The notes: a model not told the origin generated them from the sequence alone. 36,278 nt of DNA from Bacillota bacterium (GCA_027336365.1 DAHWFY010000008.1:1-36278); one strand, 5' to 3'; numbered from the stretch's first letter, positions 14,959 to 23,567 are shown. Numbers and translations are program-made.

Positions 14959-15453
14959 ATGAAAACCGATCTGTTACATTTTTTCTATGGATTATGGAAT
15001 AACGCACCCTTAATGGCGTCTTTCTTGACTATTCTCATTACGCAAGGACTAAAAATTCCGGTGCACTATATTCGTTACCGGGAATGGGATCTACATAAGT
15101 GTTTGGATGCAGGAGGGATGCCCAGTTCTCACGCGGCGGGAGTCATGGCTTTGGTGGCATCTCTTCTATACGTGGTAGGTCCCCAATCGCCCGTATTTGC
15201 TACGGCGGTCGTGTTTGCAGCCATTGTCATGTATGATGCAGGAGGAATTCGCCGTCATGCTGGGGAACACGCAGTTCTGCTCAACCGTATTGCTATGGAA
15301 ATTTATCAGTCAGGTGTTCATTTTCAGGACTCACCCGGGGATTCGAGGGAAGGAGAGCGTTTAAAAGAGATCTTGGGTCATGAACCTCTGGAGGTGATTG
15401 CCGGCGCAGTATTAGGAACATTGCTAGGAGCAATAATAGGTAAATATTGGTAA
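14959..15453 (+). CDS. yuiD: Divergent PAP2-family (DUF212) membrane protein, YuiD-like
   Basis: The 164-residue protein has about four hydrophobic segments. The DUF212 landmarks are GGMPSSHAAGV (PSSH as in PAP2 phosphatases), VMYDAGGIRRHAGEHA and, near the C terminus, LGHEPLEVIAGAVLG. It is thought to be related to acid phosphatase/vanadium haloperoxidase membrane enzymes, but the substrate is unknown. GGAGGG lies six bases before the ATG. A terminator overlaps its stop codon. Repeat copies C-E precede it and point into it, so they may form part of its 5' leader. Confidence 0.85.
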   Translation: MKTDLLHFFYGLWNNAPLMASFLTILITQGLKIPVHYIRYREWDLHKCLDAGGMPSSHAAGVMALVASLLYVVGPQSPVFATAVVFAAIVMYDAGGIRRHAGEHAVLLNRIAMEIYQSGVHFQDSPGDSREGERLKEILGHEPLEVIAGAVLGTLLGAIIGKYW

Positions 15454-15499
15454 AAATCCCTCGGATCAACTGCTTTTGGAATGGATCCGGAGGATTTTT
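15452..15499 (+). terminator. Rho-independent terminator after the DUF212 gene
   Basis: The left arm AAAAATCCCTCGGATC pairs with GATCCGGAGGATTTTT with small bulges and ends in a T5 run. The arm begins inside the TAA stop. Nothing recognisable follows up to 15601. Confidence 0.65.
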
Positions 15500-15601
15500 A
15501 CTTCATCCATGGCGTCATTATTCATCGTGCTATTTTGTGTTGCGAAACAGGTTCGTTGTGCTAGTTCATCTTTAGTTGAACGAGTTCACTGTTGTGAGTT
15601 C

Positions 15602-15952
15602 TCACTCTTTTTCATCTAAAATGGACTCATTCGAGTCGTCGGACTCCTCAGACTGAACTTCACCCTCCTCGGAGAACAACCGTTCCACGCCTTCTCTGCG
15701 GATTTTATCTACGAGAGAAAAGAGTGCTTTTTCTTGACTGATAAAATTTGGAGTCCCATATACAATTAATTTTTCTGAGTCCTCAGGCACTGCAATTGCG
15801 TAAAAAGTTCCATCGGGATTTTCGTACAGATCAACATGGTACGCGGCGTGAGGCGTGGTGTATTCATATGTTTCTTTCCGTTTTAACGTGCACCCCGGAG
15901 GAACTGGGATGTTTGAAAAAGCGGACGCAGGGTTGGTTGGACGTTCATTCAT
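15602..15952 (-). CDS. Hypothetical protein with acidic tail
   Basis: A 116-residue cytosolic protein that I do not recognise. The first ~90 residues look like a small alpha/beta domain (ETYEYTTPHAAYHVDLYE, FYAIAVPED, LIVYGTPNF), and the last ~30 are very acidic (Glu/Asp/Ser-rich). The ATG at 15952 has AGGAG ten bases upstream; a TTG one codon earlier has slightly better spacing. A further upstream in-frame start at 16018 lacks an SD. It diverges from the Nudix gene. Confidence 0.55.
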   Translation of the reverse strand: MNERPTNPASAFSNIPVPPGCTLKRKETYEYTTPHAAYHVDLYENPDGTFYAIAVPEDSEKLIVYGTPNFISQEKALFSLVDKIRREGVERLFSEEGEVQSEESDDSNESILDEKE

Positions 15953-16083
15953 CAATGAAATACTCCTTTTCTGAACAGGTGTTTGAATCAACTTGGCTTG
16001 TGCTTGACAAGGGTACAAAGCGGATTCACACTACATTGTACCACATGACGAAGTTGAACTCTGTCTCATACGGAGGGGTGTGT

Positions 16084-16551
16084 GTGCAGGGTGGAGGTCA
16101 GGCCACAGGCGTGAATACGATATGGCAAAACGCGAAAGACCCACCAGTCGCCGTGCTCATCTTTCCGGTCTTGCTGGGAGGGGTGCTGTGGGGGAAACAC
16201 CCTCTGCGAGGTTGGGAGGTTCCTGGTGGGAAAATAGAGGAGGGGGAGAATCCTGAACAAGCAGCTCGCCGAGAAACTTGGGAAGAGGTTGGCGCGCTTC
16301 TTGGCAGATTACATTGGTTGGCGACGTATGAAACGCCTGACAAAAAAACCAAGTGGATTTACTTGGCCGATGTGGAGGACGTGGGAGCAAGACCAGGTAC
16401 GTCGGAAATTGTCGATGTGCGTTTGATGTTGAATATGACACCTCAGCGAGCAAGGACAGACCCGGACGTGAGTTTTATCATGAAAGATCAGGTTTACGAA
16501 GTGGTTTGGCCCCTGCTGTTATCCTATTTGGCTGAGAAGGAGAATCTCTGA
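16084..16551 (+). CDS. ytkD: Nudix hydrolase, YtkD/MutT-like
   Basis: A 155-residue protein (Bacillus YtkD has about 158). The Nudix box is complete: GGKIEEGENPEQ followed by AARRETWEEVGA (pattern Gx5Ex7REUxEExGU). GWEVPGGK precedes it, and SFIMKDQV near the C terminus recalls SFIMKD of YtkD, a nucleoside-triphosphate diphosphohydrolase that sanitises 8-oxo-dGTP. The GTG at 16084 (or 16078) follows GGAGGGG (16072-16078); the ATG at 16045 has no SD. A possible TTGACA at 16004 with a poor -10 (CACACT) lies upstream. Transcription ends at the strong bidirectional terminator at 16618. Confidence 0.8.
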   Translation: MQGGGQATGVNTIWQNAKDPPVAVLIFPVLLGGVLWGKHPLRGWEVPGGKIEEGENPEQAARRETWEEVGALLGRLHWLATYETPDKKTKWIYLADVEDVGARPGTSEIVDVRLMLNMTPQRARTDPDVSFIMKDQVYEVVWPLLLSYLAEKENL

Positions 16552-16617
16552 GGAGTTTGTTGAACCCCCCTCCCCCCCGTCATAAGTTGCTACACCCGTC
16601 AGTCGACGCAATAAATA

Positions 16618-16659
16618 GCAAAACAGCACCCTCCCTGTACAGGGAGGGTGCTGTTTTGC
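16618..16659. terminator. Bidirectional rho-independent terminator
   Basis: A perfect 20-bp inverted repeat with a 2-base centre, GCAAAACAGCACCCTCCCTG / CAGGGAGGGTGCTGTTTTGC. The GC-rich core flanked by A4/T4 runs can serve both the Nudix gene (+) and the kor operon (-). Confidence 0.85.
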
Positions 16660-16692
16660 AGAGAACATTTGACAAGCGTTTGAACATCGTCT

Positions 16693-17568
16693 TTATGCGA
16701 ATTCCTTGAGGGTCTCCGCAAAAATTTCTGGGTTCAATTGCAGGTCCTGCTGTGCGATAGGAGTGGTTTGATACCCAGGAATTTGATCTTCATAGTCTTG
16801 TCGATGGTCATCTCTGTAGATTAGGCCTGTGCAAAGGCCCTGTGTTTCTATCACGGTTTTCATGGCTTCCATACGGCTGGTTGGATCGTATCCGTCTACC
16901 TTGTCTAGGTTGACAATGTTCTCCCGGAAAAAATCATATGTGTTGACCTTGTTGTAGGTGACACAAGGGCTGAACACGTTCACCAGAGCAAATCCCTTGT
17001 ACTGAATGGCCTGTTCAATCAGAGACACCAGTTGGTTCACATCACTGGAAAATCCCTGAGCTAAAAAGCCAATGTCCGCGCCTAAAGCAATTTGTGCCGG
17101 AACGACCGCATTTTCAATGTTCCCTGCGGGTGCCGTTTTAGCTGTAAAGCCATGAGCGCTCGTGGGGGAGTGTTGCCCCTTGGTCAGTCCATAAATATGA
17201 TTATCCATCACGATGTAGGTAATATCCATATTTCTTCGCACAGAGTGCATAAAGTGATTGAGACCGATACCGAATCCGTCTCCATCGCCACCTGCGGCAA
17301 TCACCGTCAGGTCACGATTGGCCAGCTTCAGTCCCTGTGCCGCAGGTAAAGCTCTGCCATGGACACCGTGGAAACCATAAGTGTTGATGTATCCTGAAAT
17401 TCTTCCTGAGCAACCAATACCGGAGATCACGGCGACTTCGTGGGGCTGCTTACCCAGGGATGCCAAAGCCCGTTGAATGGACGCCTGAACAGAGAAATCT
17501 CCGCACCCTGGACACCAATTGGGCCGCACATCATTGCGAAAGTCCTTGACCGTTACCGTCGTCGTCAT
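16693..17568 (-). CDS. korB: 2-oxoacid:ferredoxin oxidoreductase, beta subunit (copy 1)
   Basis: A 291-residue TPP-binding beta subunit. It has CPGCGD (Cys19, Cys22), GIGCSGR (Cys53) and, in the C-terminal half, FSPCVTYN, the cysteine pattern of the 4Fe-4S cluster in this family. The TPP motif GGDGDGFGIG and DNHIYGLTKGQ are clear. With the alpha subunit it oxidatively decarboxylates a 2-oxoacid (2-oxoglutarate or pyruvate/branched-chain) with CoA and reduces ferredoxin, or runs in reverse. The ATG at 17568 is one base after the alpha stop (translational coupling); upstream starts lie inside korA. It is the last gene of the operon, before the bidirectional terminator. Confidence 0.92.
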   Translation of the reverse strand: MTTTVTVKDFRNDVRPNWCPGCGDFSVQASIQRALASLGKQPHEVAVISGIGCSGRISGYINTYGFHGVHGRALPAAQGLKLANRDLTVIAAGGDGDGFGIGLNHFMHSVRRNMDITYIVMDNHIYGLTKGQHSPTSAHGFTAKTAPAGNIENAVVPAQIALGADIGFLAQGFSSDVNQLVSLIEQAIQYKGFALVNVFSPCVTYNKVNTYDFFRENIVNLDKVDGYDPTSRMEAMKTVIETQGLCTGLIYRDDHRQDYEDQIPGYQTTPIAQQDLQLNPEIFAETLKEFA

Positions 17569-17569
17569 C

Positions 17570-19303
17570 TTAAAACATCCCCTTGACAAAGTGATGAATT
17601 TCGATGGGCAGGAACGCTGAACCGTCATATTTGAGAAAACTTGACACTTGCGGGTGTTCCACGCCAAAGTGGGACATCAGATGGCGCAATTGCCCAGTGG
17701 CATTGTTCTCCACAACGACCACACGCTCGGCATCGGCTAGCGATTGCTGTAGGGTCTGCACCGGGAAAGGTAACAGAGTATGCAAGTGAACATGGGCGGC
17801 GGTGATGCCGTCTTCACGAAGACGTTCACAAGCCTCATCGATAGCCCCGATGTTGGCCCCCATGCCTAGGATGGCCACCTGTGGATTGTTGTCTCCAGTT
17901 CGCACCAGACTCCCGGCAAGTTCAACTCCCTCAAGCTTGTGTAGACGTTTGTCCATCATGTTTGTGCGATTGAGAACCGCTTCGTTTGGACGACCATTCT
18001 CAGAATGCTCCACGCCGGTAACCTTGTGAATACCTCCCTGAGTGCCGGGGAATGCTCTGGGCGAAATACCCGTTTCTGTGAGCAGATAGCGCTTGAATTC
18101 CTCACCGTGATCTGGCCGTTCTTTCGCTAGCATGTCCGGTGTTGCGATGCTACCCCGATCTATGATTACCTTTTCTAACTCAAAGGGCTCCGTTGTTTGT
18201 TTACTCAGGGACAACTGTAAATCGGTCAGAACAATGACTGGGCATTGATAATGGTCTGCAAGGTTAAAAGCTTCTCCCATAGAATAGAAGCACTCTTCTG
18301 GGGTGGCTGGGAATAAAACGATTTTAGGGATTTCACCATGGGTGCCAAACATTCCAGCAAACAGGTCTGATTGTTCCTGTTTTGTAGGAAGTCCAGTGGA
18401 CGGCCCACCCCGTTGGGTATCAATAATGACTGCAGGGGTTTCCGTCATCCCCGCCAAGCCTATGGCCTCCATCATCAAGGCCAATCCCGGTCCGGACGTG
18501 GCGGTAAAGGCACGTGCGCCACCGTAGGCAGCCCCAATTGTCATGTTCATAGCGGCAATTTCATCCTCTGTCTGTACAACTACGCCGCCCACTTTGGGGA
18601 ATTTCTTAATCAGATACTCCATCACATCCGATGCTGGTGTGATGGGGTATGCGGGCATCACGCGAGCCCCAGCCGCCAGAGCACCCAAAGCCAAAGCGTC
18701 GTTACCCATCATAAACAGGCGATGAGTTCCATCGGCCGATTTCAGTGCAAAACTGGGATCGGCTCCACCCGCTTCTTTGATGAATTCATATCCCCGTCGA
18801 ATAGCCTCAGTGTTTTGATCTACAACTTTCTGGCCTTTGCGGTGGAACCGTTCCTCGGCAACTTCGGTAAAAGTTTCAATGGGCAGTCCCAATACGGCTG
18901 CAGATGCCCCCAGGGACACCATGTTTTTCATGATGGCCGAACCGCACTCTTCCGCAATGCTGGTGAGAGGGACCGCAAACAGTCGCACGTGATCCGGTGC
19001 CGTCGGATTGAATTTTTCATCCGCAATGACGATGCCATTTGTGCGGACCTCGCCAGCCTCCAAGTCGATGGTGTCCTGGTCAAAGGCTAGGAGCACGTCC
19101 GTGTAATCGGTGCTGGTTCGGTATTGTTTCAGGCTGACCCGTACTTTATCATTGGAGTGGCCTCCTTTAATACGGGATGAAAATTGACGGAAAGAGTACA
19201 CATAATACCCGCGTCGGTTGAGTGCGACAGCGAACGTTTCACCCGTACTTTCCACGCCTTCGCCTTGCTGTCCGCCAACCTTCCACGAAAGTTGCTCTAG
19301 CAT
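17570..19303 (-). CDS. korA: 2-oxoacid:ferredoxin oxidoreductase, alpha subunit with fused gamma domain (copy 1)
   Basis: The 577-residue protein is a gamma-alpha fusion. The N-terminal ~180 residues are the gamma/CoA-handling domain (WKVGGQQGEGVEST, RIKGGHSNDKVR, GSAIMKNMVSLGA). The alpha pyrimidine-binding domain follows (AYPITPASDVMEY, VQTEDEIAAMN, ATSGPGLALMMEAIGLAG, RGGPSTGLPTKQEQSDL), then the C-terminal domain (ATGQLRHLM). The substrate is not fixed by these motifs; 2-oxoglutarate is commonest for this architecture. An SD GAGGAG lies ten bases before the ATG. It starts a two-gene operon with korB. It is a diverged paralogue of the pair at 20870-23499, in opposite orientation. Confidence 0.92.
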   Translation of the reverse strand: MLEQLSWKVGGQQGEGVESTGETFAVALNRRGYYVYSFRQFSSRIKGGHSNDKVRVSLKQYRTSTDYTDVLLAFDQDTIDLEAGEVRTNGIVIADEKFNPTAPDHVRLFAVPLTSIAEECGSAIMKNMVSLGASAAVLGLPIETFTEVAEERFHRKGQKVVDQNTEAIRRGYEFIKEAGGADPSFALKSADGTHRLFMMGNDALALGALAAGARVMPAYPITPASDVMEYLIKKFPKVGGVVVQTEDEIAAMNMTIGAAYGGARAFTATSGPGLALMMEAIGLAGMTETPAVIIDTQRGGPSTGLPTKQEQSDLFAGMFGTHGEIPKIVLFPATPEECFYSMGEAFNLADHYQCPVIVLTDLQLSLSKQTTEPFELEKVIIDRGSIATPDMLAKERPDHGEEFKRYLLTETGISPRAFPGTQGGIHKVTGVEHSENGRPNEAVLNRTNMMDKRLHKLEGVELAGSLVRTGDNNPQVAILGMGANIGAIDEACERLREDGITAAHVHLHTLLPFPVQTLQQSLADAERVVVVENNATGQLRHLMSHFGVEHPQVSSFLKYDGSAFLPIEIHHFVKGMF

Positions 19304-19616
19304 GCCTTTTCCACTCCTCTGTCAGCACCCTGCCTCTCCACTCCCACATGGTCCCGAAACGTATCGGAACAGCGCGCATTGCGGCAGCGTGTGAACGGTT
19401 TGAATCCTCCATGGACAAAAAAACCCAGGGGGGCAAAACAAAACCCGGTGAAGCCTTGGTCAACCCACCGTGGTCAATTATACTGTACCTGTCGGAGCAA
19501 TGAAACTTCGGATCGACAAATTCTTTAAATTGCATCCGAACAAAGCCAGAGGACGACAAGACTCATAAGAGTACCAGCGCTTGGTCTATTTAAACCCCCT
19601 CATGGAGTTGATGTTG
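19304..19616. other. Divergent intergenic region between korA (-) and the HEPN gene (+)
   Basis: No convincing gene. It contains a possible minus-strand promoter (next entry), a C/G-rich stretch next to an A/T run near 19420-19440 without a stable stem, and a possible 170-base kor leader in which I see no known riboswitch. Confidence 0.5.
19477..19482 (-). promoter_or_regulatory. Possible -10 of the kor operon (copy 1)
   Basis: TATAAT on the minus strand. The hexamer 17 bases upstream (TTTCAT) is a poor -35. It would give a leader of about 165 bases to the korA ATG. Confidence 0.3.
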
Positions 19617-20057
19617 ATGTTTATGACTGACAACCTGCGTTCCGAAGTGAGACGCTCTTTGATGGCTATGCAGGTCCGGTTGGACTGGCTCAAGAGGCTT
19701 GCTGCGCGTACGGATGCCTGGTGGAAAGACGACACTACCTGCTGGGCTGCGGAGCGTGCTTTACACGTGTGCCTCGAGTGTGCGACGGACGCGGCCAGTA
19801 CTCTGATTGTCGGATTGGTGATGCGGGATCCGGGAAGTTATGAAGACATTTTTCGCATTATGGCGGAGGAATCCGTGGTACCCAGGGAATGGTTCGAAAA
19901 CTTCACCAGTGCTTTGAAACTGCGTGATGGCCTTATCCACAAGTATGATCAGATCACTGCCGATGAGGTGCACATTGGTGTTCAGGACTATCCCGGTCTC
20001 TTACAAGATTTTGTCCGTTTTATGGAGATATATTTGCAAAAATCCCCTATTACTTAG
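19617..20057 (+). CDS. yutE: HEPN-type DUF86 (HepT-like) protein, YutE-like
   Basis: A 146-residue all-helical protein of the DUF86/HepT group. The HEPN RNase motif Rx4HxY is present as LRDGLIHKYDQI. Earlier segments ERALHVCLECATDAASTLIVG and IMAEESVVPREWFENFTSAL fit the four-helix HEPN core. HepT proteins can be toxins paired with a MntA nucleotidyltransferase, but no such gene adjoins; YutE-type chromosomal copies are solitary and of unknown role. The start is uncertain: ATGs at 19602, 19611, 19617 and 19623 are in frame, and only GGAG at 19604-19607 resembles an SD, favouring 19617. The 3' end overlaps the convergent 3D-domain gene by four bases. Confidence 0.75.
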   Translation: MFMTDNLRSEVRRSLMAMQVRLDWLKRLAARTDAWWKDDTTCWAAERALHVCLECATDAASTLIVGLVMRDPGSYEDIFRIMAEESVVPREWFENFTSALKLRDGLIHKYDQITADEVHIGVQDYPGLLQDFVRFMEIYLQKSPIT

Positions 20058-20788
20058 CGAGGCAAATGTACACTAATATGTCGACGAACACCAAACTTCC
20101 AGGCAATTTCATCCGAGGGTAAGAGGATGTCAATGTGTTTGCCCTTGATGGCGAATCCTGTATCTTCGGCAATTCGCCAACCGATTCCTTCAATGTAAAT
20201 TCGTGTGCCAATGGGGATAATCCGAGGATCCACGGCCACCGTTCGGCTTACGGTGGCTTTGGTACCACTGGCCGTAATACCAAATCCAGGGGTACCCGGA
20301 GATTTGCCAGTGGAGTTTTTGGTCAAGGCGTAAGCCGTTAAAGTGAAATCCTTCAACACCTCATCGGGCAATCCCCTGCGGGGTGTTTTTTTACGCCCAC
20401 TGGAAGAGGGCTGTTTCAATTCATAGACGCGATTGTTTACTGTCTTCTGTGAAGCCATCCATGTCTCATCCCTTCGCAAAGGGGTGTTGGCAATTGGAAC
20501 GTTCTTGACGGTTCCTACTGTTTCAAAACAGATTGGAACGCTGTTATACTGTTCTACGACATTTTTGAATAGAGCCTTTTTCTGTACGCTAAGCGGAATT
20601 ACAGAGAACTTATTTGCAAAAGTTTGACGGCTGTCATAGTCAATATATTGAGACTGTGCTACACTAACGTCAAACGAATATTCTAGTGGCTGTAATCCCC
20701 GTGTGTGACTTGAGGTAAGCCCGTTTGCCGCTGGCAAGCAGGTCAAACCCAAGAGACTTGTCCCTATCCATCGGATCCATGTTTGCAT
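20054..20788 (-). CDS. Secreted 3D-domain (double-psi beta-barrel) cell-wall protein
   Basis: The 244-residue protein has a signal peptide (MQTWIRWIGTSLLGLTCLPA...). A middle region of about 120 residues has no clear motif, and a basic linker SSGRKKTPRRG follows. The C-terminal 3D domain is marked by the aspartates in VAVDPRIIPIGTRIYIEG, AEDTG and HIDILLPS. This is the MltA/YabE/RpfB/YocH-like fold associated with peptidoglycan lysis or resuscitation and sporulation. G5 or LysM domains are absent. The ATG at 20788 was chosen because GGGGAAAG lies nine bases upstream; the frame is open to 20854 without an SD. The SD sits in the loop of an 8-bp hairpin (20790-20818). Confidence 0.8.
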   Translation of the reverse strand: MQTWIRWIGTSLLGLTCLPAANGLTSSHTRGLQPLEYSFDVSVAQSQYIDYDSRQTFANKFSVIPLSVQKKALFKNVVEQYNSVPICFETVGTVKNVPIANTPLRRDETWMASQKTVNNRVYELKQPSSSGRKKTPRRGLPDEVLKDFTLTAYALTKNSTGKSPGTPGFGITASGTKATVSRTVAVDPRIIPIGTRIYIEGIGWRIAEDTGFAIKGKHIDILLPSDEIAWKFGVRRHISVHLPR

Positions 20789-20789
20789 G

Positions 20790-20818
20790 AATTCAACTTT
20801 CCCCGCTTCGGTTGAATT
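20790..20818 (-). promoter_or_regulatory. Hairpin with the SD of the 3D-domain gene in its loop
   Basis: On the minus strand AATTCAAC-CGAAGCGGGGAAA-GTTGAATT ends one base before the ATG. The loop carries the SD GGGGAAA. It could be a translational control hairpin or, as DNA, an operator between the divergent genes. Confidence 0.5.
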
Positions 20819-20869
20819 TATGCTGTGTGGGGACACACGGGGTTTGTGGTCCATTAGGGAGGATGAGTC

Positions 20870-22636
20870 ATGTCAGGAGATATTGGTTGGAAGGTGGGCG
20901 GCAGGCAGGGAGAGGGCATTGACAGCACCGGGGACATTTATGCTGTAGCCTTGCATCGCATGGGATACTACGTATTCACATATCGCCACTTCATGTCTTT
21001 GATTAAAGGCGGACACACCAATTACAAGGTGCGCAGTTCTGACCAGGTTTTGCGCCATCACGGAGACTTGGTGCATGTCTTGGTGGCCTTTGACCAGACC
21101 ACCATCACTCATAATTGGCATGAGTTGGCCGACGGGGCAGTGGTGATTTATGACACGGCCGCCTTCAAGGCAAAGGCACCTGATGATAGAAATATCAATT
21201 TGTGTGGAGTACCTCTCACCGAATTGGCCAAAAATGCTGGAAGTTCCATTATGAAAAACATGGTTGCCATCGGTGCCAGTATTTGCATTCACGAGTTGGA
21301 ACTGGAATCCCTGCGGCCGGTGGTGGAAGATAAGTTTGGCAAGAAAGGTCCGACGGTGGTGGAACAAAACATGGAGGCTCTGCATCAGGGGTACGTGTAC
21401 TTCAATGAGCATTTTTCTGCTCGTTTTCCGTTGCCACCGATTAAAAAATCCACTCACTCATTACCGTCAGCGCGACTATACGCCTCCGGTAACCAAGCGG
21501 TGGGGTTTGGTGCTTTGGCAGGAGGTTGTCGCTTTCTGTCTGCTTATCCCATTACCCCAGCGACGGAAATCATGTACTGGGCGTTGGCACAGTTTCCTCG
21601 TTACGGAGGAGTCGTGGTGCAGGCCGAAGATGAGATTGCCGCGATGAACATGGCCATTGGTGCAAATTTCGCTGGGGTAAGAGCCATGACCTCCACGTCT
21701 GGACCTGGCTTTTCTCTGATGATGGAAGCTTTAGGCTTAGCCGGAATGTCCGAGACCCCTGTGGTTGTTGTGGATGTTCAACGTAGTGGCCCGTCCACAG
21801 GTTTACCTACAAAAACGGAACAGAGTGACTTGAATGAGGCTCTCCATGGAACTCACGGAGAAATTCAAAGAATTGTTTTGACACCACGCACGGTAGAAGA
21901 GTGTTTTTTGCTCACCGCTGAGGCGTTCAATTTGGCAGAACGCTACCAGCTACCGGTCATTGTTTTATCTGACCTGTACATGGGCATGTCTTCTCAAACC
22001 ATTGATGAATTTCCACTGGATAAAATTCATCATGAGCGGGGCAAGTTACTGCAAGAAGTGGATCTGGAGAAGTTTGGGTCATACACATACCAGCGCTACA
22101 ATGCGGATGTGCTTGACGGAATCTCTCCTCGCGCTCTGCCTGGCCAAAAGAACGGTCGATATGTGGCTTTGGGCAATGAGCACAGCGGAGTCGGTCTGGA
22201 GATTGAAGACCTGGCCACTCGGCGGGCCCAGGTGGGGAAGCGCCAACGCAAATTGCTCAACTTTCAACACTTTACGGGGATTCACTTGGACGGGGATGTC
22301 CATTCTCCCTTGGCACTGATTGGTTTCGGCAGTACTTGGGGAGTGATGGAAGAGGCACGAATTGCATTAAACACCAACGGGCTACAGGTAAAACACATCC
22401 ATTTTTCACGAGTGGCTCCTTTTCCGACTGAAGAGTTTAAAGAGGCCATGAAGGGGGTCCAAACGGCTCTGGTGGTGGAACAAAACAGTACCGGGCAGTT
22501 GGCGGACCTGATTCAAAAAGAGGTGGGATTCCACGACCGTTTGGAGCGTTGCCTGCGCTTTGACGGAGACCCCTTTACTTTACAGGAAATCATCACACGC
22601 AGTGAGCAAGTTTTTCCTTTGGGGGTGCATCATTGA
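20870..22636 (+). CDS. korA: 2-oxoacid:ferredoxin oxidoreductase, alpha subunit with fused gamma domain (copy 2)
   Basis: The 588-residue protein has the same gamma-alpha fusion as copy 1: N-terminal WKVGGRQGEGIDST, LIKGGHTNYKVRSS, GSSIMKNMVAIGAS; then AYPITPATEIMYW, VQAEDEIAAMN, STSGPGFSLMMEALGLAG, RSGPSTGLPTKTEQSDL; and C-terminal STGQLADLI. It shares the catalytic layout but differs from copy 1 at many positions throughout, so the duplication looks old or horizontally acquired. AGGGAGG lies seven bases before the ATG. Only about 80 bases separate it from the divergent 3D-domain gene. The TGA stop overlaps the korB ATG. The substrate (2-oxoglutarate, pyruvate or branched-chain) is unresolved. 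Confidence 0.92.
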   Translation: MSGDIGWKVGGRQGEGIDSTGDIYAVALHRMGYYVFTYRHFMSLIKGGHTNYKVRSSDQVLRHHGDLVHVLVAFDQTTITHNWHELADGAVVIYDTAAFKAKAPDDRNINLCGVPLTELAKNAGSSIMKNMVAIGASICIHELELESLRPVVEDKFGKKGPTVVEQNMEALHQGYVYFNEHFSARFPLPPIKKSTHSLPSARLYASGNQAVGFGALAGGCRFLSAYPITPATEIMYWALAQFPRYGGVVVQAEDEIAAMNMAIGANFAGVRAMTSTSGPGFSLMMEALGLAGMSETPVVVVDVQRSGPSTGLPTKTEQSDLNEALHGTHGEIQRIVLTPRTVEECFLLTAEAFNLAERYQLPVIVLSDLYMGMSSQTIDEFPLDKIHHERGKLLQEVDLEKFGSYTYQRYNADVLDGISPRALPGQKNGRYVALGNEHSGVGLEIEDLATRRAQVGKRQRKLLNFQHFTGIHLDGDVHSPLALIGFGSTWGVMEEARIALNTNGLQVKHIHFSRVAPFPTEEFKEAMKGVQTALVVEQNSTGQLADLIQKEVGFHDRLERCLRFDGDPFTLQEIITRSEQVFPLGVHH

Positions 22637-23499
22637 TGTCAACCATCGCGGATTTTAAAACTGAAAAACCCACTTGGTGTCCGGGTTGTGGGGACTTTGG
22701 GGTATTGAATGCGATGCAAAAGGCCTGCGTCAATCTGGGACTGACACCAGAGAAGGTTGTGGTAGTTTCTGGAATCGGTTGCTCGGGGAAAATGTCGCAA
22801 CACTTCGGTGGATATGGGGTTCATTCTTTACATGGACGGTCTTTGCCTACCGCCCAAGCGGTCAAATTAGCCAATCGAGAGCTAACGGTGTTTGCCGCCG
22901 GAGGGGATGGAGATGGCTATGGAATTGGCATGGGACATTTTATTCATGCCATGAGGCGCAACGTGGATGTGACCTATGTGGTCATGGATAATCACATTTA
23001 TGGATTGACGACGGGTCAGGCATCGCCCACCAGTGACGTAGGACATGAAACAAAAACTTCACCACACGGAACGATTGAACAGCCTATTGTTCCCTTGCAA
23101 CTGGCAATGGCGCAACACTGTGGCTTTGTTGCCCAAGGATTTTCCGGGAACATCAAACAACTTGTTTCTCTGATGGAACGAGCAGTAACACATAAAGGTT
23201 TTTCTCTTGTCAATGTCTTCAGTCCCTGCGTAACTTTTAATAAGGTTAACACCTACGAGTTTTACCGGGATCATTTGGTGAATTTGGATGAGGAAGAAAG
23301 CTACAATCCCCAGGACCGTTTGGCAGCCTTGGACCGCGTGGCGGCGGCTAACAATCTGGTCACCGGGGTGATCTACGAAGACTTGGATCGGCCAAGTTTT
23401 GCAGAACAGTTGTATGGTTATCCTGAGCAGCCTTTGACACAAGTCAACCTGGCGCTCAGTGAAGAAAGTTATGAGGAAATTCTTTCTAGTTTCCGATAG
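22636..23499 (+). CDS. korB: 2-oxoacid:ferredoxin oxidoreductase, beta subunit (copy 2)
   Basis: A 287-residue TPP/4Fe-4S beta subunit with CPGCGDF (Cys15, Cys18), SGIGCSGKM (Cys49), AAGGDGDGYGIG (TPP), DNHIYGLTTGQ and FSPCVTFN. It overlaps the korA stop by one base (TGATG), and GGGGGTG lies upstream, so translation is coupled. A TTG one codon earlier is also in frame but less likely. A terminator follows at 23531. No ferredoxin gene is in the window, so electrons must go to a ferredoxin encoded elsewhere. Confidence 0.92.
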   Translation: MSTIADFKTEKPTWCPGCGDFGVLNAMQKACVNLGLTPEKVVVVSGIGCSGKMSQHFGGYGVHSLHGRSLPTAQAVKLANRELTVFAAGGDGDGYGIGMGHFIHAMRRNVDVTYVVMDNHIYGLTTGQASPTSDVGHETKTSPHGTIEQPIVPLQLAMAQHCGFVAQGFSGNIKQLVSLMERAVTHKGFSLVNVFSPCVTFNKVNTYEFYRDHLVNLDEEESYNPQDRLAALDRVAAANNLVTGVIYEDLDRPSFAEQLYGYPEQPLTQVNLALSEESYEEILSSFR

Positions 23500-23530
23500 G
23501 CCTGGATACTGATGTGAAAGTAGTGTAGGA

Positions 23531-23567
23531 TGGGGTGTCGGCATTTTGAGCTGGCATCCCATTTGTC
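23531..23567 (+). terminator. Rho-independent terminator after kor copy 2
   Basis: TGGGGTGTCGGC-ATTTTGA-GCTGGCATCCCA forms a 12-bp stem including three G-U pairs, followed by TTTGTC. Confidence 0.65.

Noticed and set aside
19239-19559. 106-codon minus-strand frame overlapping the korA start
   Set aside because: It overlaps a certain gene in another frame, has no SD, and shows no protein-like pattern.
19581-20057. HepT-MntA toxin-antitoxin pair
   Set aside because: Only the HEPN/DUF86 protein is present. Neither neighbour is a minimal nucleotidyltransferase, and solitary YutE-type copies are common.
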